Below the pieces are notes generated by a model. It was not told where the DNA came from. It worked only from the letters and a program-made list of their open reading frames with translations, and made no database searches. 64,000 bases of DNA from an uncultured Fulvivirga sp. (GTDB taxonomy: Bacteria; Bacteroidota; Bacteroidia; Cytophagales; Cyclobacteriaceae): contig CANMSE010000001.1 of NCBI GenBank assembly GCA_947500555.1, positions 434,001 to 498,000 on the forward strand, given 5' to 3'. The position numbers and the translations under genes were made by a program. Position 1 is the first letter of the stretch. Every line of letters begins with the position of its first letter. This document shows, piece after piece, positions 1 to 8,848 of this stretch.

Positions 1-1
1 A

Positions 2-547
2 CTTATCACATTTGGTACATGGTTTTTCAACATTGAATTAACAGCTCTATCATTCATTTCATTCGCTTTCGTTGGTGGTTTGATTGCATTTTTAATTTAC
101 AATTGGTCTCCCTCCAGGATATTCATGGGCGATACCGGTGCACTGCTAATTGGATTTCTTATTGGCTGTTTAACAATACATTTTATTAACGCAAACTTCA
201 ATCTTCCCACTTCCAACCCTAATAAATTTACAGGTTCTATCTCCACTGCTATTTGCATCTTAATAATACCACTGGTTGATACTTTGAGAGTATTTTTTCT
301 GAGAGTAATAAGGCTAAAATCCCCTTTAATGGCAGATAACAATCATATTCACCACTATTTGTTAGATTTGGGACTTAGTCATGGCACCTCCACAGTCTTA
401 TTAGCAGTCATCAATATTGGTTTCATTAGCCTTGCTTACTTTGGTAAAGATTTAGGTGATCGTCTATTACTTCTAATAATCATCATAGTCGTTTCCATTC
501 TTTTACTTCTACTGAATTATTTCTCATCAAGAAAAGCCGAGGCATAG
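2..547 (+). CDS. WecA/MraY-type polyprenyl-phosphate glycosyl-1-phosphate transferase, C-terminal part
   Basis: An integral membrane enzyme of the family that transfers a sugar-1-phosphate to undecaprenyl phosphate and so starts polysaccharide or O-antigen synthesis. The reading frame is open from base 2, so the 5' end lies outside the window. The piece shows the family motif SRIFMGDTGALLIGF, a second cytoplasmic motif HIHHYLLDLG, and at least three hydrophobic helices. The HIHH loop and the absence of MraY-specific context favour the WecA/TagO branch over MraY. Its last 21 bp overlap the end of the convergent cysQ gene. The neighbouring PAPS genes suggest a sulfated-polysaccharide setting, which is inference. 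Confidence 0.88.
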   Translation, partial: LITFGTWFFNIELTALSFISFAFVGGLIAFLIYNWSPSRIFMGDTGALLIGFLIGCLTIHFINANFNLPTSNPNKFTGSISTAICILIIPLVDTLRVFFLRVIRLKSPLMADNNHIHHYLLDLGLSHGTSTVLLAVINIGFISLAYFGKDLGDRLLLLIIIIVVSILLLLLNYFSSRKAEA

Positions 548-1291
548 GAAAGAGCTATTAAGTAGAGTCTCTTTGTTATATTTAAACTCTTGAGGTCCTG
601 TCCCAGATAATACTCTTCCACCGGCTGCTTCTAAGATTGCTTGACCTGCTGCTGTATCCCATTCCATAGTAGGACCATGCCTATAATAAATATCAGCTTT
701 CCCCTCAGCTACCATACAAAATTTTAATGAGCTCCCTACAGAAATATTATTAGTAACATTATACTTATCTAAAACTTCGTCTTCTTCAATCGAAGCATGT
801 GACTTACTTCTGACTGCAATTCGATCTGTACCACTATTATTAACTTTTAGAGGGGATAAAGCACCGTCTACTTCCTTCGTAGAACCCGTTCGAATATCTC
901 CAACATACATAGTTGCTTTAACAGGGACATATATAAAGCCCATTATTGGTCTCCTGTTTTTGATTAAAGCAATATTTACCGTGAACTCACCATTTCTATT
1001 TATAAATTCTTTAGTTCCATCAAGAGGATCTACTAACCAATATGTTTCAAAATCCTTTCTTAAAGAATAATCTAACAATTCACCCTCTTCTGAGATAATG
1101 GGCACCTCTGGATAAAGTTTTTTTAACTGCTGATTAATTATGTTATGTGAGGCCTTATCTGCCAATGTTAAAGGTGAATCATCTGCCTTGTAGTCAACAA
1201 TTTCAGAATCAACAGGATTATTGTAAATTTCAAGAATAGCTGCACCAGCCTTTTTACAAATCTCTTCTATATCTTTCTTATCAATTTGCAT
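527..1291 (-). CDS. cysQ: 3'(2'),5'-bisphosphate nucleotidase CysQ
   Basis: An inositol-monophosphatase-fold enzyme that removes the 3'-phosphate from PAP, the by-product of PAPS-dependent sulfation or reduction. The 254-aa length is normal for CysQ. The metal-binding motifs are visible: SEEGE (about residue 67), DPLDGTKEF (about 87-95) and EWDTAAGQA (about 210). It lies divergently from cysC-cysD-cysN with 85 bp between the starts, so PAPS supply and PAP removal are encoded side by side. Its 3' end overlaps the upstream transferase gene by 21 bp on the opposite strand. Confidence 0.93.
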   Translation of the reverse strand: MQIDKKDIEEICKKAGAAILEIYNNPVDSEIVDYKADDSPLTLADKASHNIINQQLKKLYPEVPIISEEGELLDYSLRKDFETYWLVDPLDGTKEFINRNGEFTVNIALIKNRRPIMGFIYVPVKATMYVGDIRTGSTKEVDGALSPLKVNNSGTDRIAVRSKSHASIEEDEVLDKYNVTNNISVGSSLKFCMVAEGKADIYYRHGPTMEWDTAAGQAILEAAGGRVLSGTGPQEFKYNKETLLNSSFLCLGFS

Positions 1292-1324
1292 ATCGTAAGT
1301 AATTCGAATGTGAAGCTAACAAAC

Positions 1325-1356
1325 TTTACAATTAAGATGAATTAATTGTAAATTTG
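1325..1356 (+). promoter_or_regulatory. Putative Bacteroidota-type promoter of cysC-cysD-cysN
   Basis: A TAAATTTG box (1349-1356) matches the TAnnTTTG -7 consensus of Bacteroidota. TTTA at 1325-1328, 20 nt upstream, resembles the TTTG -33 element. The box ends 20 nt before the cysC start codon. The match is by eye only. Confidence 0.5.
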
Positions 1357-1376
1357 CAGCCAAATTAAAACTAGTA

Positions 1377-1967
1377 ATGGAAAATATCCATCCCATTTTT
1401 AATCAATCATTATCTTCCCAAGATAAAGAGTCTTTGCTCGGTCAAAAAGGGTTAGTGATCTGGATGGTAGGATTAAGTGGATCTGGCAAGAGTACATTAG
1501 CCACAGGCTTAGAAAATAAATTGCATAGTGAAGGTATATATACTATGCTTTTAGATGGCGACAATTTGAGGGTAGGGTTAAATAGTAATCTTGGGTTTGA
1601 TGACTCAGGTCGAACGGAAAATATTCGAAGAGCATCAGAAGCCGCAAAATTATTTGCGAACAATGGAACTGTAACCATATGTTCCTTCATTAGCCCTACG
1701 ATAGTCATTAGAAAATTAGCAAAAGATATTATCGGAAAAAGGTTCTATGAGGTATTTGTCAATTGTCCGCTTGAAATCTGTGAACAGCGAGATGTTAAAG
1801 GACTTTATGCCAAAGCCAGAAGAGGCGAAATTAAAAAATTTACAGGAATTGACTCTCCTTTTGAAGAACCTGTTGCACCAGATATTGAAATCAAAACTCA
1901 TCAAATGAATTTGGAAACATCCTTAGATGTACTTTTTGAGGATGTTATGAACAAAATAAAATTTTAG
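1377..1967 (+). CDS. cysC: Adenylyl-sulfate (APS) kinase
   Basis: Phosphorylates APS to PAPS with ATP. The P-loop GLSGSGKST spans residues 32-40. The APS-binding stretch LDGDNLRVGLN, the phosphate-binding FDDSGRTENIRR and the family's SFISP segment follow. At 196 aa it is a standard stand-alone CysC, not fused to CysN. It is first in a tight operon: cysD starts 1 bp after its stop. Together with CysD and CysN it makes PAPS from sulfate. Confidence 0.96.
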   Translation: MENIHPIFNQSLSSQDKESLLGQKGLVIWMVGLSGSGKSTLATGLENKLHSEGIYTMLLDGDNLRVGLNSNLGFDDSGRTENIRRASEAAKLFANNGTVTICSFISPTIVIRKLAKDIIGKRFYEVFVNCPLEICEQRDVKGLYAKARRGEIKKFTGIDSPFEEPVAPDIEIKTHQMNLETSLDVLFEDVMNKIKF

Positions 1968-1968
1968 T

Positions 1969-2874
1969 ATGGCATCATACAATTTATCACATTTAGATCA
2001 ACTTGAGTCAGAAGCAATCTATATATTTCGTGAAGTGGCTGCTCAGTTTGAAAAACCAGTAATCTTGTTTTCTGGTGGAAAAGACTCCATAACTATGGTT
2101 CACCTGGCAAGAAAGGCGTTTTGGCCTGCCAAAGTGCCTTTTCCATTATTGCATATCGACACAGGTCATAATTTCCCTGAAGCTCTTGAATTTAGAGATA
2201 ACCTAGCTGAAACATATAATGTGACTCTGGATGTAGGACTTGTACAGGATTCTATAAACCGAGGAACAGCAAGAGAAGAAAAAGGAACAAACCCAAGCAG
2301 AAACTCTCTACAGTCCGTCACTTTGCTTGAAAAGCTGGAAGAGGGTGGGTACGATGCTGCTTTTGGTGGAGGTAGAAGAGATGAAGAAAAGGCTAGAGCT
2401 AAAGAAAGATTTTTCTCTCATAGAGATGATTTTGGTCAATGGGATCCAAAAAATCAAAGACCTGAACTGTGGAACCTTTACAATGGCAAAAAGGCAGTTG
2501 GAGAATCTTTTCGAATCTTTCCAATAAGTAATTGGACAGAAATGGATGTTTGGCAATACATTAAGAAAGAAAAAATCGATCTTCCTAGCATCTATTTCTC
2601 ACATAAGAGAAAAGTGGTCAATAGAGATGGTGTATGGATTGCTGACTCGCCATATAATACCCTTTTGGATAATGAAAGTTATGAAGAGCGAGTGATAAGA
2701 TATCGCACTCTTGGGTGTATGACCATTACTGGAGCCATAGAATCCGATGCCTCTACTCTCGATGACATTATTGAGGAGGTTGCTGCAGCCAGACAAACAG
2801 AAAGAGGGAATAGAGCTGATGATAAGCGATCAGAAGCTGCTATGGAGGATAGAAAAAAGCAAGGATACTTTTAA
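1969..2874 (+). CDS. cysD: Sulfate adenylyltransferase subunit 2 (ATP sulfurylase small subunit)
   Basis: The catalytic subunit of the heterodimeric ATP sulfurylase, forming APS from ATP and sulfate with CysN. The PP-loop SGGKDS lies at residues 35-40. GGGRRDEEKARAKER, WNLYNG and the RYRTLGC segment are all typical CysD signatures. At 301 aa it is full length. It sits between cysC and cysN, with gaps of 1 and 11 bp, so one transcript is expected. Confidence 0.97.
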   Translation: MASYNLSHLDQLESEAIYIFREVAAQFEKPVILFSGGKDSITMVHLARKAFWPAKVPFPLLHIDTGHNFPEALEFRDNLAETYNVTLDVGLVQDSINRGTAREEKGTNPSRNSLQSVTLLEKLEEGGYDAAFGGGRRDEEKARAKERFFSHRDDFGQWDPKNQRPELWNLYNGKKAVGESFRIFPISNWTEMDVWQYIKKEKIDLPSIYFSHKRKVVNRDGVWIADSPYNTLLDNESYEERVIRYRTLGCMTITGAIESDASTLDDIIEEVAAARQTERGNRADDKRSEAAMEDRKKQGYF

Positions 2875-2885
2875 CAGTTGAAACT

Positions 2886-4154
2886 ATGAGTAATACAGCA
2901 GGATATATGGACATGGATCTTCTAAGGTTCACGACAGCAGGTAGCGTTGATGATGGGAAAAGCACTCTGATTGGGAGGTTGATGTATGACACCAAGTCTA
3001 TTTTCGAAGATCAAATTGACGCTATTGAACAATCAAGCCAGAACAGAGGAGACGAGCATGTTAATTTAGCATTACTGACAGATGGCTTAAAAGCAGAACG
3101 TGAGCAAGGTATCACCATAGATGTTGCGTATCGATATTTTGCTACTCCAAAGCGGAAATTCATTATTGCTGATACTCCCGGGCACATTCAATATACTCGC
3201 AATATGGTTACAGGTGCTTCTACTGCTAACCTTGCCATTATTCTTATTGATGCTCGAAAAGGTGTGATCGAACAGACTAAAAGACATTCTTTTATAGCTT
3301 CCCTACTTCAGATCAAACATATTATCGTTTGTGTCAATAAAATGGATTTGGTGGATTTTGACGAAGAGATCTTTGAAAAAATTAAAAATGAATATCTGGC
3401 ATTTGATGCGAAACTAGAAATTCCTGACATTCGGTTTATTCCGATATCTGCACTTCATGGTGATAATGTCGTGGATAGATCCAAAAACATGGATTGGTAT
3501 CAGGGACCCTCGTTACTTTGGACTCTTGAGAATGTACAAATTGCTTCGGATAGAAATTTGATAGATAGCCGTATGCCTGTCCAATGGGTAATTAGACCTC
3601 AGTCAGATGAGTATCATGATTTTAGAGGTTATGCAGGTTTAATCTCCGGAGGAGTATTTCGAAAAGGTGAAGAGGTAGTAGTATTACCTTCAGGATTTAC
3701 CTCTAAAATCAAATCCATTTCCAGTATGAATGGAGAATTAGACGAAGCGTTTCCCCCAATGTCCGTGGCTCTTACTCTAGAAGATGAGATAGATATTAGT
3801 CGTGGAGATATGATTGCCAAACCTAATAACCAGCCAAATTCCAATCAGGACGTTGATTTAATGATTTGCTGGCTAAATACTGACGGATTAAAGGTAGGTG
3901 GTAAATATTTGGTCAAACATACTAGCAATGAGGCAAAGTGTATCGTGAAAGAAGTGCGCTATAAAGTTAATGTCAACACGTTAGAAAAAAGTGAAGATGA
4001 GAAAGATGTCTCCGCTAATGATATCGCAAGAATTAATATCAAGACAGCAAAACCTTTATTCTATGATTCCTACAGAAGAAATAGAAATACAGGCTCTGTT
4101 ATTCTAATTGATGAATTCACAAATGAGACTGTTGGAGCAGGAATGATTATTTAG
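2886..4154 (+). CDS. cysN: Sulfate adenylyltransferase subunit 1 (GTPase)
   Basis: An EF-Tu-like GTPase whose GTP hydrolysis drives APS formation by CysD. Visible GTPase motifs are GSVDDGKST (residues 19-27), the G2 segment around REQGITIDVAYR, DTPGH and NKMDLV, followed by the two beta-barrel domains. It is 422 aa and ends after the barrels, so there is no fused APS-kinase domain, in agreement with a separate cysC. pheS follows 4 bp downstream and may be read through. Confidence 0.97.
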   Translation: MSNTAGYMDMDLLRFTTAGSVDDGKSTLIGRLMYDTKSIFEDQIDAIEQSSQNRGDEHVNLALLTDGLKAEREQGITIDVAYRYFATPKRKFIIADTPGHIQYTRNMVTGASTANLAIILIDARKGVIEQTKRHSFIASLLQIKHIIVCVNKMDLVDFDEEIFEKIKNEYLAFDAKLEIPDIRFIPISALHGDNVVDRSKNMDWYQGPSLLWTLENVQIASDRNLIDSRMPVQWVIRPQSDEYHDFRGYAGLISGGVFRKGEEVVVLPSGFTSKIKSISSMNGELDEAFPPMSVALTLEDEIDISRGDMIAKPNNQPNSNQDVDLMICWLNTDGLKVGGKYLVKHTSNEAKCIVKEVRYKVNVNTLEKSEDEKDVSANDIARINIKTAKPLFYDSYRRNRNTGSVILIDEFTNETVGAGMII

Positions 4155-4158
4155 GCAT

Positions 4159-5184
4159 ATGAATAAGGTAGATCAACTTATTGAAGAAATCGCAAAATCT
4201 AACGCAACAACTCAGGAGGAGCTAGAGCAATTTCGACTGAGGTATATTGGCAAGAAGAGTGTTCTGGGTGAACTTTTTTCTGAACTTAAGAACGTTCCTA
4301 ATGATCAAAAGAAAGAGTTTGGACAAAAAATTAATCATGTCAAGCAACTCGCTCAGGAAAAATTTAAGAGTCTTATTGATCAGCTAAGTGATGAAGGAAA
4401 TGAAGAGCTCAATCAGCAACACATAGATTTAACCTTACCTTCATCGGGTGGCGAGTCGGGTAGTGCGCACCCACTGAATGTAGTCAGAATGAAAATCATA
4501 GAAATCTTTGAACGACTGGGCTTCAATGTAAGTGATGGTCCAGAGATAGAGGATGATTGGCATAATTTCACTGCTCTAAATTTCCCTGAGAATCATCCAG
4601 CTCGTGAAATGCAAGATACATTCTTTATAGAACGTAACCCTGACATACTACTACGTACTCATACTTCTAACGTTCAGGCCCGTCTGATGAAATCAGACAA
4701 GCCTCCTTTCAGATCAATTATGCCTGGCAGGGTCTTTAGAAACGAAGCTATCTCCGCGAGAGCACATTGTGTTTTTCATCAGGTGGAGGGTTTATATGTA
4801 GATGAAAATGTGAGTTTTGCTGATTTGAAACAAACGTTATATCACTTTGCCAAGGAGCTTTTTAGTCAAGATACAAAAATAAGATTTAGACCATCTTACT
4901 TTCCATTTACAGAGCCAAGTGCGGAGATTGACATATCATGTCATATTTGCAAGGGTGACGGATGCCAATTATGTAAGTATACTGGTTGGGTAGAGATAGC
5001 AGGTTCAGGAATGGTAGATCCAAATGTTCTTGAGAATTGCGGTATTGATTCTGAAAAATATACTGGTTTTGCATTTGGAATGGGCATAGAAAGAATTACT
5101 CAGTTAAAATATAGAGTCAATGATCTTCGTTTATACACGGAGAATGATGTACGTTTCTTGAAACAATTTAAGACCGCTCATTGA
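4159..5184 (+). CDS. pheS: Phenylalanine--tRNA ligase alpha subunit
   Basis: The catalytic subunit of the alpha2beta2 PheRS. It has an N-terminal coiled coil (about residues 1-90), then the class II core. This includes the motif-2 region PGRVFRNEAISARAHCVFHQ (about 190-209), FRPSYFPFTEPS, the CHICKGDGC cysteine pair and motif 3 GFAFGMGIERI. The 341-aa length is normal. The beta subunit is not in the window. The stop codon overlaps the TTG start of the next gene (TTGA). Confidence 0.97.
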   Translation: MNKVDQLIEEIAKSNATTQEELEQFRLRYIGKKSVLGELFSELKNVPNDQKKEFGQKINHVKQLAQEKFKSLIDQLSDEGNEELNQQHIDLTLPSSGGESGSAHPLNVVRMKIIEIFERLGFNVSDGPEIEDDWHNFTALNFPENHPAREMQDTFFIERNPDILLRTHTSNVQARLMKSDKPPFRSIMPGRVFRNEAISARAHCVFHQVEGLYVDENVSFADLKQTLYHFAKELFSQDTKIRFRPSYFPFTEPSAEIDISCHICKGDGCQLCKYTGWVEIAGSGMVDPNVLENCGIDSEKYTGFAFGMGIERITQLKYRVNDLRLYTENDVRFLKQFKTAH

Positions 5185-6041
5185 TCAAATCTGTTGACGA
5201 TATAAAAACTCTAGCTGTTATAGGTGCTGGTACTATGGGACAAGGTATTGCCCAAATTAGTGCCTTGGCCGGCATCAAGACAATTCTTTTTGATATCGAT
5301 CGAAGTACATTAACTAAGGCCCTAAAAATTATTGGTACCAACCTTGAAAAGGGTATTGAAAAAGGAAAACTGTCAATAGAGCAGAAAGACAAGGCTCTGG
5401 AATTAATAGAAATAAGAAATAATATTAATGAGGTTAGAGCCGATTTTATAATTGAGGCAATTATTGAAAAGTTAGATATTAAGCAAAAGGTATTTGCTGA
5501 CTTAGAAAAAAATAATTCTCATTCAATTCTCGCATCTAATACATCATCAATACCGATAACCCAAATCGGTGCAAAACTTTCATCGCCTGATTTATTTGTA
5601 GGAATGCATTTTTTCAATCCCGCTCATATTATGAAGTTGGTGGAGGTAATATCAGGGGCTGCTACTTCCAAAAAAACAGCTGATATTACTGTTGATTTGG
5701 CTAAAAAGCTTGGAAAAGTGCCTGTAGTTGCTTCTGATTCTCCAGGGTTTATAGTCAATCGAGTCGCTCGTCATTTCTATGTTGAATCACTCAAAGCGTT
5801 AGAAGAAGGTATAGCTGATGTCAAAACCATTGATAGGCTTATGCGAGCAAGTGGTTTTAGAATGGGGCCTTTTGAACTAATGGATCTGATAGGAGTCGAT
5901 ACGAATTTTTCGGTAACAACTTCTATGTTCAATTCCTTTTATCAGGATTCTAAATTTAGACCTAGCCGTATACAGCAACAAAAGGTAGATGCTGGGCATC
6001 ATGGTAGAAAGTCGGGAAAAGGCTTTTATGATTATGAATAG
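5181..6041 (+). CDS. 3-hydroxyacyl-CoA (3-hydroxybutyryl-CoA) dehydrogenase
   Basis: An NAD-dependent dehydrogenase of fatty-acid or butyrate metabolism, about the usual 280-290 aa. The Rossmann motif GAGTMG is at residues 15-20. The catalytic-region segment GMHFFNPAHIMKLVEVI and the C-terminal dimer domain (DSPGFIVNRV, LMDLIGVD) follow. The TTG start at 5181 is supported because the Rossmann strand begins at once and no ATG precedes GAGTMG. It overlaps the pheS stop by 4 bp, which suggests translational coupling. Confidence 0.92.
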   Translation: MIKSVDDIKTLAVIGAGTMGQGIAQISALAGIKTILFDIDRSTLTKALKIIGTNLEKGIEKGKLSIEQKDKALELIEIRNNINEVRADFIIEAIIEKLDIKQKVFADLEKNNSHSILASNTSSIPITQIGAKLSSPDLFVGMHFFNPAHIMKLVEVISGAATSKKTADITVDLAKKLGKVPVVASDSPGFIVNRVARHFYVESLKALEEGIADVKTIDRLMRASGFRMGPFELMDLIGVDTNFSVTTSMFNSFYQDSKFRPSRIQQQKVDAGHHGRKSGKGFYDYE

Positions 6042-6480
6042 ATTTATATGCTTCCTTATTGTATCAACTTCGTTTACCTTGGTTAATTGTGAGCAAACTG
6101 TAGACGATATTCCTATCCCCTTTGTTGATTTTCAAGACATAGTAATAAATCTATCCCTTCCAGAATATCAAGCGTTAGACATAGATAAAGGAAGTGTTTT
6201 ACTCAATGACGGTGTAAGAGGCATCATTCTTTATAGAGAAAGTAGCACTAGCTATATAGCCTTTGAACGTAACTGCTCTTTTGAACCTAACTCCGCTTGT
6301 GCTACTGTTAAAGTTCACCAATCAACATTTTTTATGACAGATGACTGTTGTGGTTCCAACTTCAGCTTCCAAGATGGATTACCTACATCAGGTCCGGCAA
6401 GATCTCCATTAAGAATTTATGAAACACGGTTATCAGGAAATACGCTTACTATCACTGACCAATCGGCAAATGGATTCTGA
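6034..6480 (+). CDS. Rieske-fold-like lipoprotein with altered cluster ligands
   Basis: A 148-aa lipoprotein: signal peptide, then lipobox FTLVNC with Cys19. I chose ATG 6034 over upstream in-frame codons because it starts this signal peptide and overlaps the preceding stop by 8 bp. The C-terminal half follows the Rieske layout: RNCSFEPNSAC (C81, C89), DDCCGSNFSF (C105, C106), then SGPARSPLRIYET. Canonical ligands are CxH and CxxH. Here F stands for the first His, D for the second ligand Cys, and C for the second His, so a normal 2Fe-2S site is unlikely. The cysteines may form disulfides instead. The Rieske assignment is by motif reading, not search. Confidence 0.72.
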   Translation: MNRFICFLIVSTSFTLVNCEQTVDDIPIPFVDFQDIVINLSLPEYQALDIDKGSVLLNDGVRGIILYRESSTSYIAFERNCSFEPNSACATVKVHQSTFFMTDDCCGSNFSFQDGLPTSGPARSPLRIYETRLSGNTLTITDQSANGF

Positions 6481-6483
6481 ATT

Positions 6484-7449
6484 TTATACTAGTTGATTTA
6501 TAATTGAGTCAATTGATAACCCCTCAGCCTCCGCTTTAAAATTCCTCACCAATCGGTGTCTTAGAGTAGGTTTTGCGACTGCCACAACATCTTCTATGTC
6601 AGGAGAGTATTTCCCATTTAGTAGCGCGTTACATTTAGCTCCTAAAACCAGGTATTGTGAAGCTCTAGGTCCTGCACCCCATTCAAGATAATCATTTGTT
6701 ATCTGGGTAGCTTTTTCTGAACCTGGTCGTGTTTTATGTGCTAATTCAACGGCATATTCTATAACATTATCTGTTATAGGCACCTTTCGTACAAGCTGTT
6801 GAAAATAACTAATCTCATCGCCAGTTAAAATGTGATTAACAGTTGGAAAATTTTCTGTTGTCGTATTCTTAACTATATCCAATTCCTGCTCAAACTTCGG
6901 ATAGTCCAGTACCACGTTGAACATAAAACGATCGAGTTGAGCTTCGGGCAAAGGGTATGTTCCTTCCTGTTCAATGGGATTTTGCGTTGCTAAAACGAAA
7001 AAAGGTTTTTCTAATACATGCCTTTGACCACCGATAGTCACAGAATACTCTTGCATCGATTCAAGAAGTGCCGCCTGAGTTTTGGGGGGTGTTCTATTTA
7101 TTTCATCAGCCAATATAATATTGGCAAATATTGGACCTTTGATAAATTTGAAATTCCGGTCTTTATCTAATGTCTCCGCACCAACAATATCTGAGGGCAT
7201 CAAGTCTGGGGTAAATTGTATTCTGTTGAACTTTAAATCCAGAGCAGAGGCAATAGTCTGTATTAGCAACGTTTTAGCAAGCCCGGGAACCCCAACTAAA
7301 AGACAGTGTCCTTGGCAAAATATTGATGTGAGTAAAAGTCTAACAACCTCATCCTGACCAACAACAACTTTGGAGATCTCACTTTTTAGAGAATCAAATG
7401 CTGCAAATAACCCATTGGCCGCCTCCACATCAGTACTGAATTCCTTCAT
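6484..7449 (-). CDS. MoxR-family AAA+ ATPase
   Basis: A 321-aa chaperone-like AAA_3 ATPase. Walker A is GVPGLAKT (about residues 53-60), Walker B is IILADEINR, with TQNPIEQEGTYPLPEAQLDRF as the sensor 1 and arginine region. MoxR proteins usually sit beside DUF58/VWA genes, but none is in the window. Here it is the last gene of a minus-strand run after three SurA/PpiC-like genes (43 bp from the nearest), and it converges on the Rieske-like gene with a 3-bp gap. The substrate is unknown. Confidence 0.93.
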   Translation of the reverse strand: MKEFSTDVEAANGLFAAFDSLKSEISKVVVGQDEVVRLLLTSIFCQGHCLLVGVPGLAKTLLIQTIASALDLKFNRIQFTPDLMPSDIVGAETLDKDRNFKFIKGPIFANIILADEINRTPPKTQAALLESMQEYSVTIGGQRHVLEKPFFVLATQNPIEQEGTYPLPEAQLDRFMFNVVLDYPKFEQELDIVKNTTTENFPTVNHILTGDEISYFQQLVRKVPITDNVIEYAVELAHKTRPGSEKATQITNDYLEWGAGPRASQYLVLGAKCNALLNGKYSPDIEDVVAVAKPTLRHRLVRNFKAEAEGLSIDSIINQLV

Positions 7450-7492
7450 AAAATTGATTTTAAATAGGTACGCATTCCGATTTTTTTAGTTC

Positions 7493-8848
7493 TTAATTCA
7501 TGATACCGCAATAATCATATTGTTCGTCAATGCTGATGAACACATCATTACGAGCTTTATTAAACCAGTTATTAAGAATTCGAGATTTTTTCTCATTCAA
7601 TGTAGCTGCCTGAATTTTTTGCCAATCATCCTTAAGATTAGCCTGATGAGGTTTTATTTTAGATTTGTAATATAATATCCTAACCGATTCCTTACCATTA
7701 TCCTGTCTGAAAGACATGGGTTTTGTTATTTTCCCTATTTCCATACTGTCTATGGTAAAGAAAATAACAGGATCAAGGTCTTCAACAGAAACTCTAAAAC
7801 CACCTAAGTCATCCGTAAAGAATCCTCCGCTACCTGCTGTTATTTTATCTTCAGAATACTCCTTGGCTGCCTTTTGAAACTCAATACTATCGTTTACAAT
7901 TAGAGTTCTTAAGCTATCTAATGATGCTTTTGTCCTCTCAATATCTTCTTCTGTAGGATCCGGAATAAGAATTATATGCCGTGAGTTATATTCATTACCT
8001 CTTCTTTCTATTAGTTGGGTAATATGAATTCCGAAAGAAGTTTCAAATGGTTTAGAAATTTCCATAGGCTTTAATCTTAAAGCATTTGCTTCATATTGTG
8101 GAGCCATAGCCCCACGTTGCGCAAAACCCAGACTGCCTCCATACTTAGCACTCGGGCCCTGAGAGTATTCTTTTGCTAAAGCCTCAAAGCTTTCTCCCTC
8201 TAAGGCTCTATTCCTGAGTTCGCTGAGTTTCAGTTTCAACTCATTTTTTTTGTCTTCGTTTACCTTAGGAACTTTAACTATTTGGCCAATTTCAACTTCA
8301 GTAGAAAAATAAGGTAAGCTATCTCTTGGAATTCCGTTGTAAAATTTTCTTACTTCAGCAGGTGTAACTTTGACATCTTTTATGATTTCATCCTGCATTC
8401 GTTGAACCACAAGCTGTTCCTGAATATCATCACGAATGTCTGCCTTAATGTCGTCAATGGATTTTCCATAATACTCCGCCAGCTGTGCCTCAGAGCCACC
8501 ATACTGAGATAATATGAGCTGCATTCTTCTATCCAAGTTGTTCTCAACTTCTGCATCACTGACTAAAATAGAATCTATTTCTGCCTTAGCAACCATTAGC
8601 TTACCACTTATCAATTGGGCTAGCATACTGCATTTAGCCTGTGAATTGGCAGTATTTCCACTCGCTAAATAGTTAAGGTAAGCTCGCTCTAAGTCCGATT
8701 TGAGAACTATATAATTGTCAACTTTACTTATTATTTCATCTACCATCACCTTATCCTGAGCTCTCACTGAAAAAGTTGAGATCAAGATAAAAAGGGTGGC
8801 TAAAAACCTAATAGATTTCAAATGCTTTTTCTTGTGATGCTTTTTCAT
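7493..8848 (-). CDS. SurA-like periplasmic peptidylprolyl isomerase/chaperone
   Basis: A 451-aa secreted PPIase. It has a Lys/His-rich N-terminus and signal peptide ending near VRAQ (about residue 31), then a SurA-type chaperone domain (VDEIISKVDNYIVLKSDLE). Two parvulin-type segments follow: one with GGSLGFAQRGAMAPQY and FGIHITQL, the second, weaker, starting NSRHIILIP. By analogy with SurA it helps outer-membrane proteins fold. The first 41 bp overlap the end of the upstream lipoprotein gene, so the two are co-transcribed. Confidence 0.88.
   Translation of the reverse strand: MKKHHKKKHLKSIRFLATLFILISTFSVRAQDKVMVDEIISKVDNYIVLKSDLERAYLNYLASGNTANSQAKCSMLAQLISGKLMVAKAEIDSILVSDAEVENNLDRRMQLILSQYGGSEAQLAEYYGKSIDDIKADIRDDIQEQLVVQRMQDEIIKDVKVTPAEVRKFYNGIPRDSLPYFSTEVEIGQIVKVPKVNEDKKNELKLKLSELRNRALEGESFEALAKEYSQGPSAKYGGSLGFAQRGAMAPQYEANALRLKPMEISKPFETSFGIHITQLIERRGNEYNSRHIILIPDPTEEDIERTKASLDSLRTLIVNDSIEFQKAAKEYSEDKITAGSGGFFTDDLGGFRVSVEDLDPVIFFTIDSMEIGKITKPMSFRQDNGKESVRILYYKSKIKPHQANLKDDWQKIQAATLNEKKSRILNNWFNKARNDVFISIDEQYDYCGIMN

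Noticed and set aside
1670..1675. A TGTAAC half-site in cysC
   Set aside because: Single copy within coding sequence with no partner 21 bp away and no promoter role.
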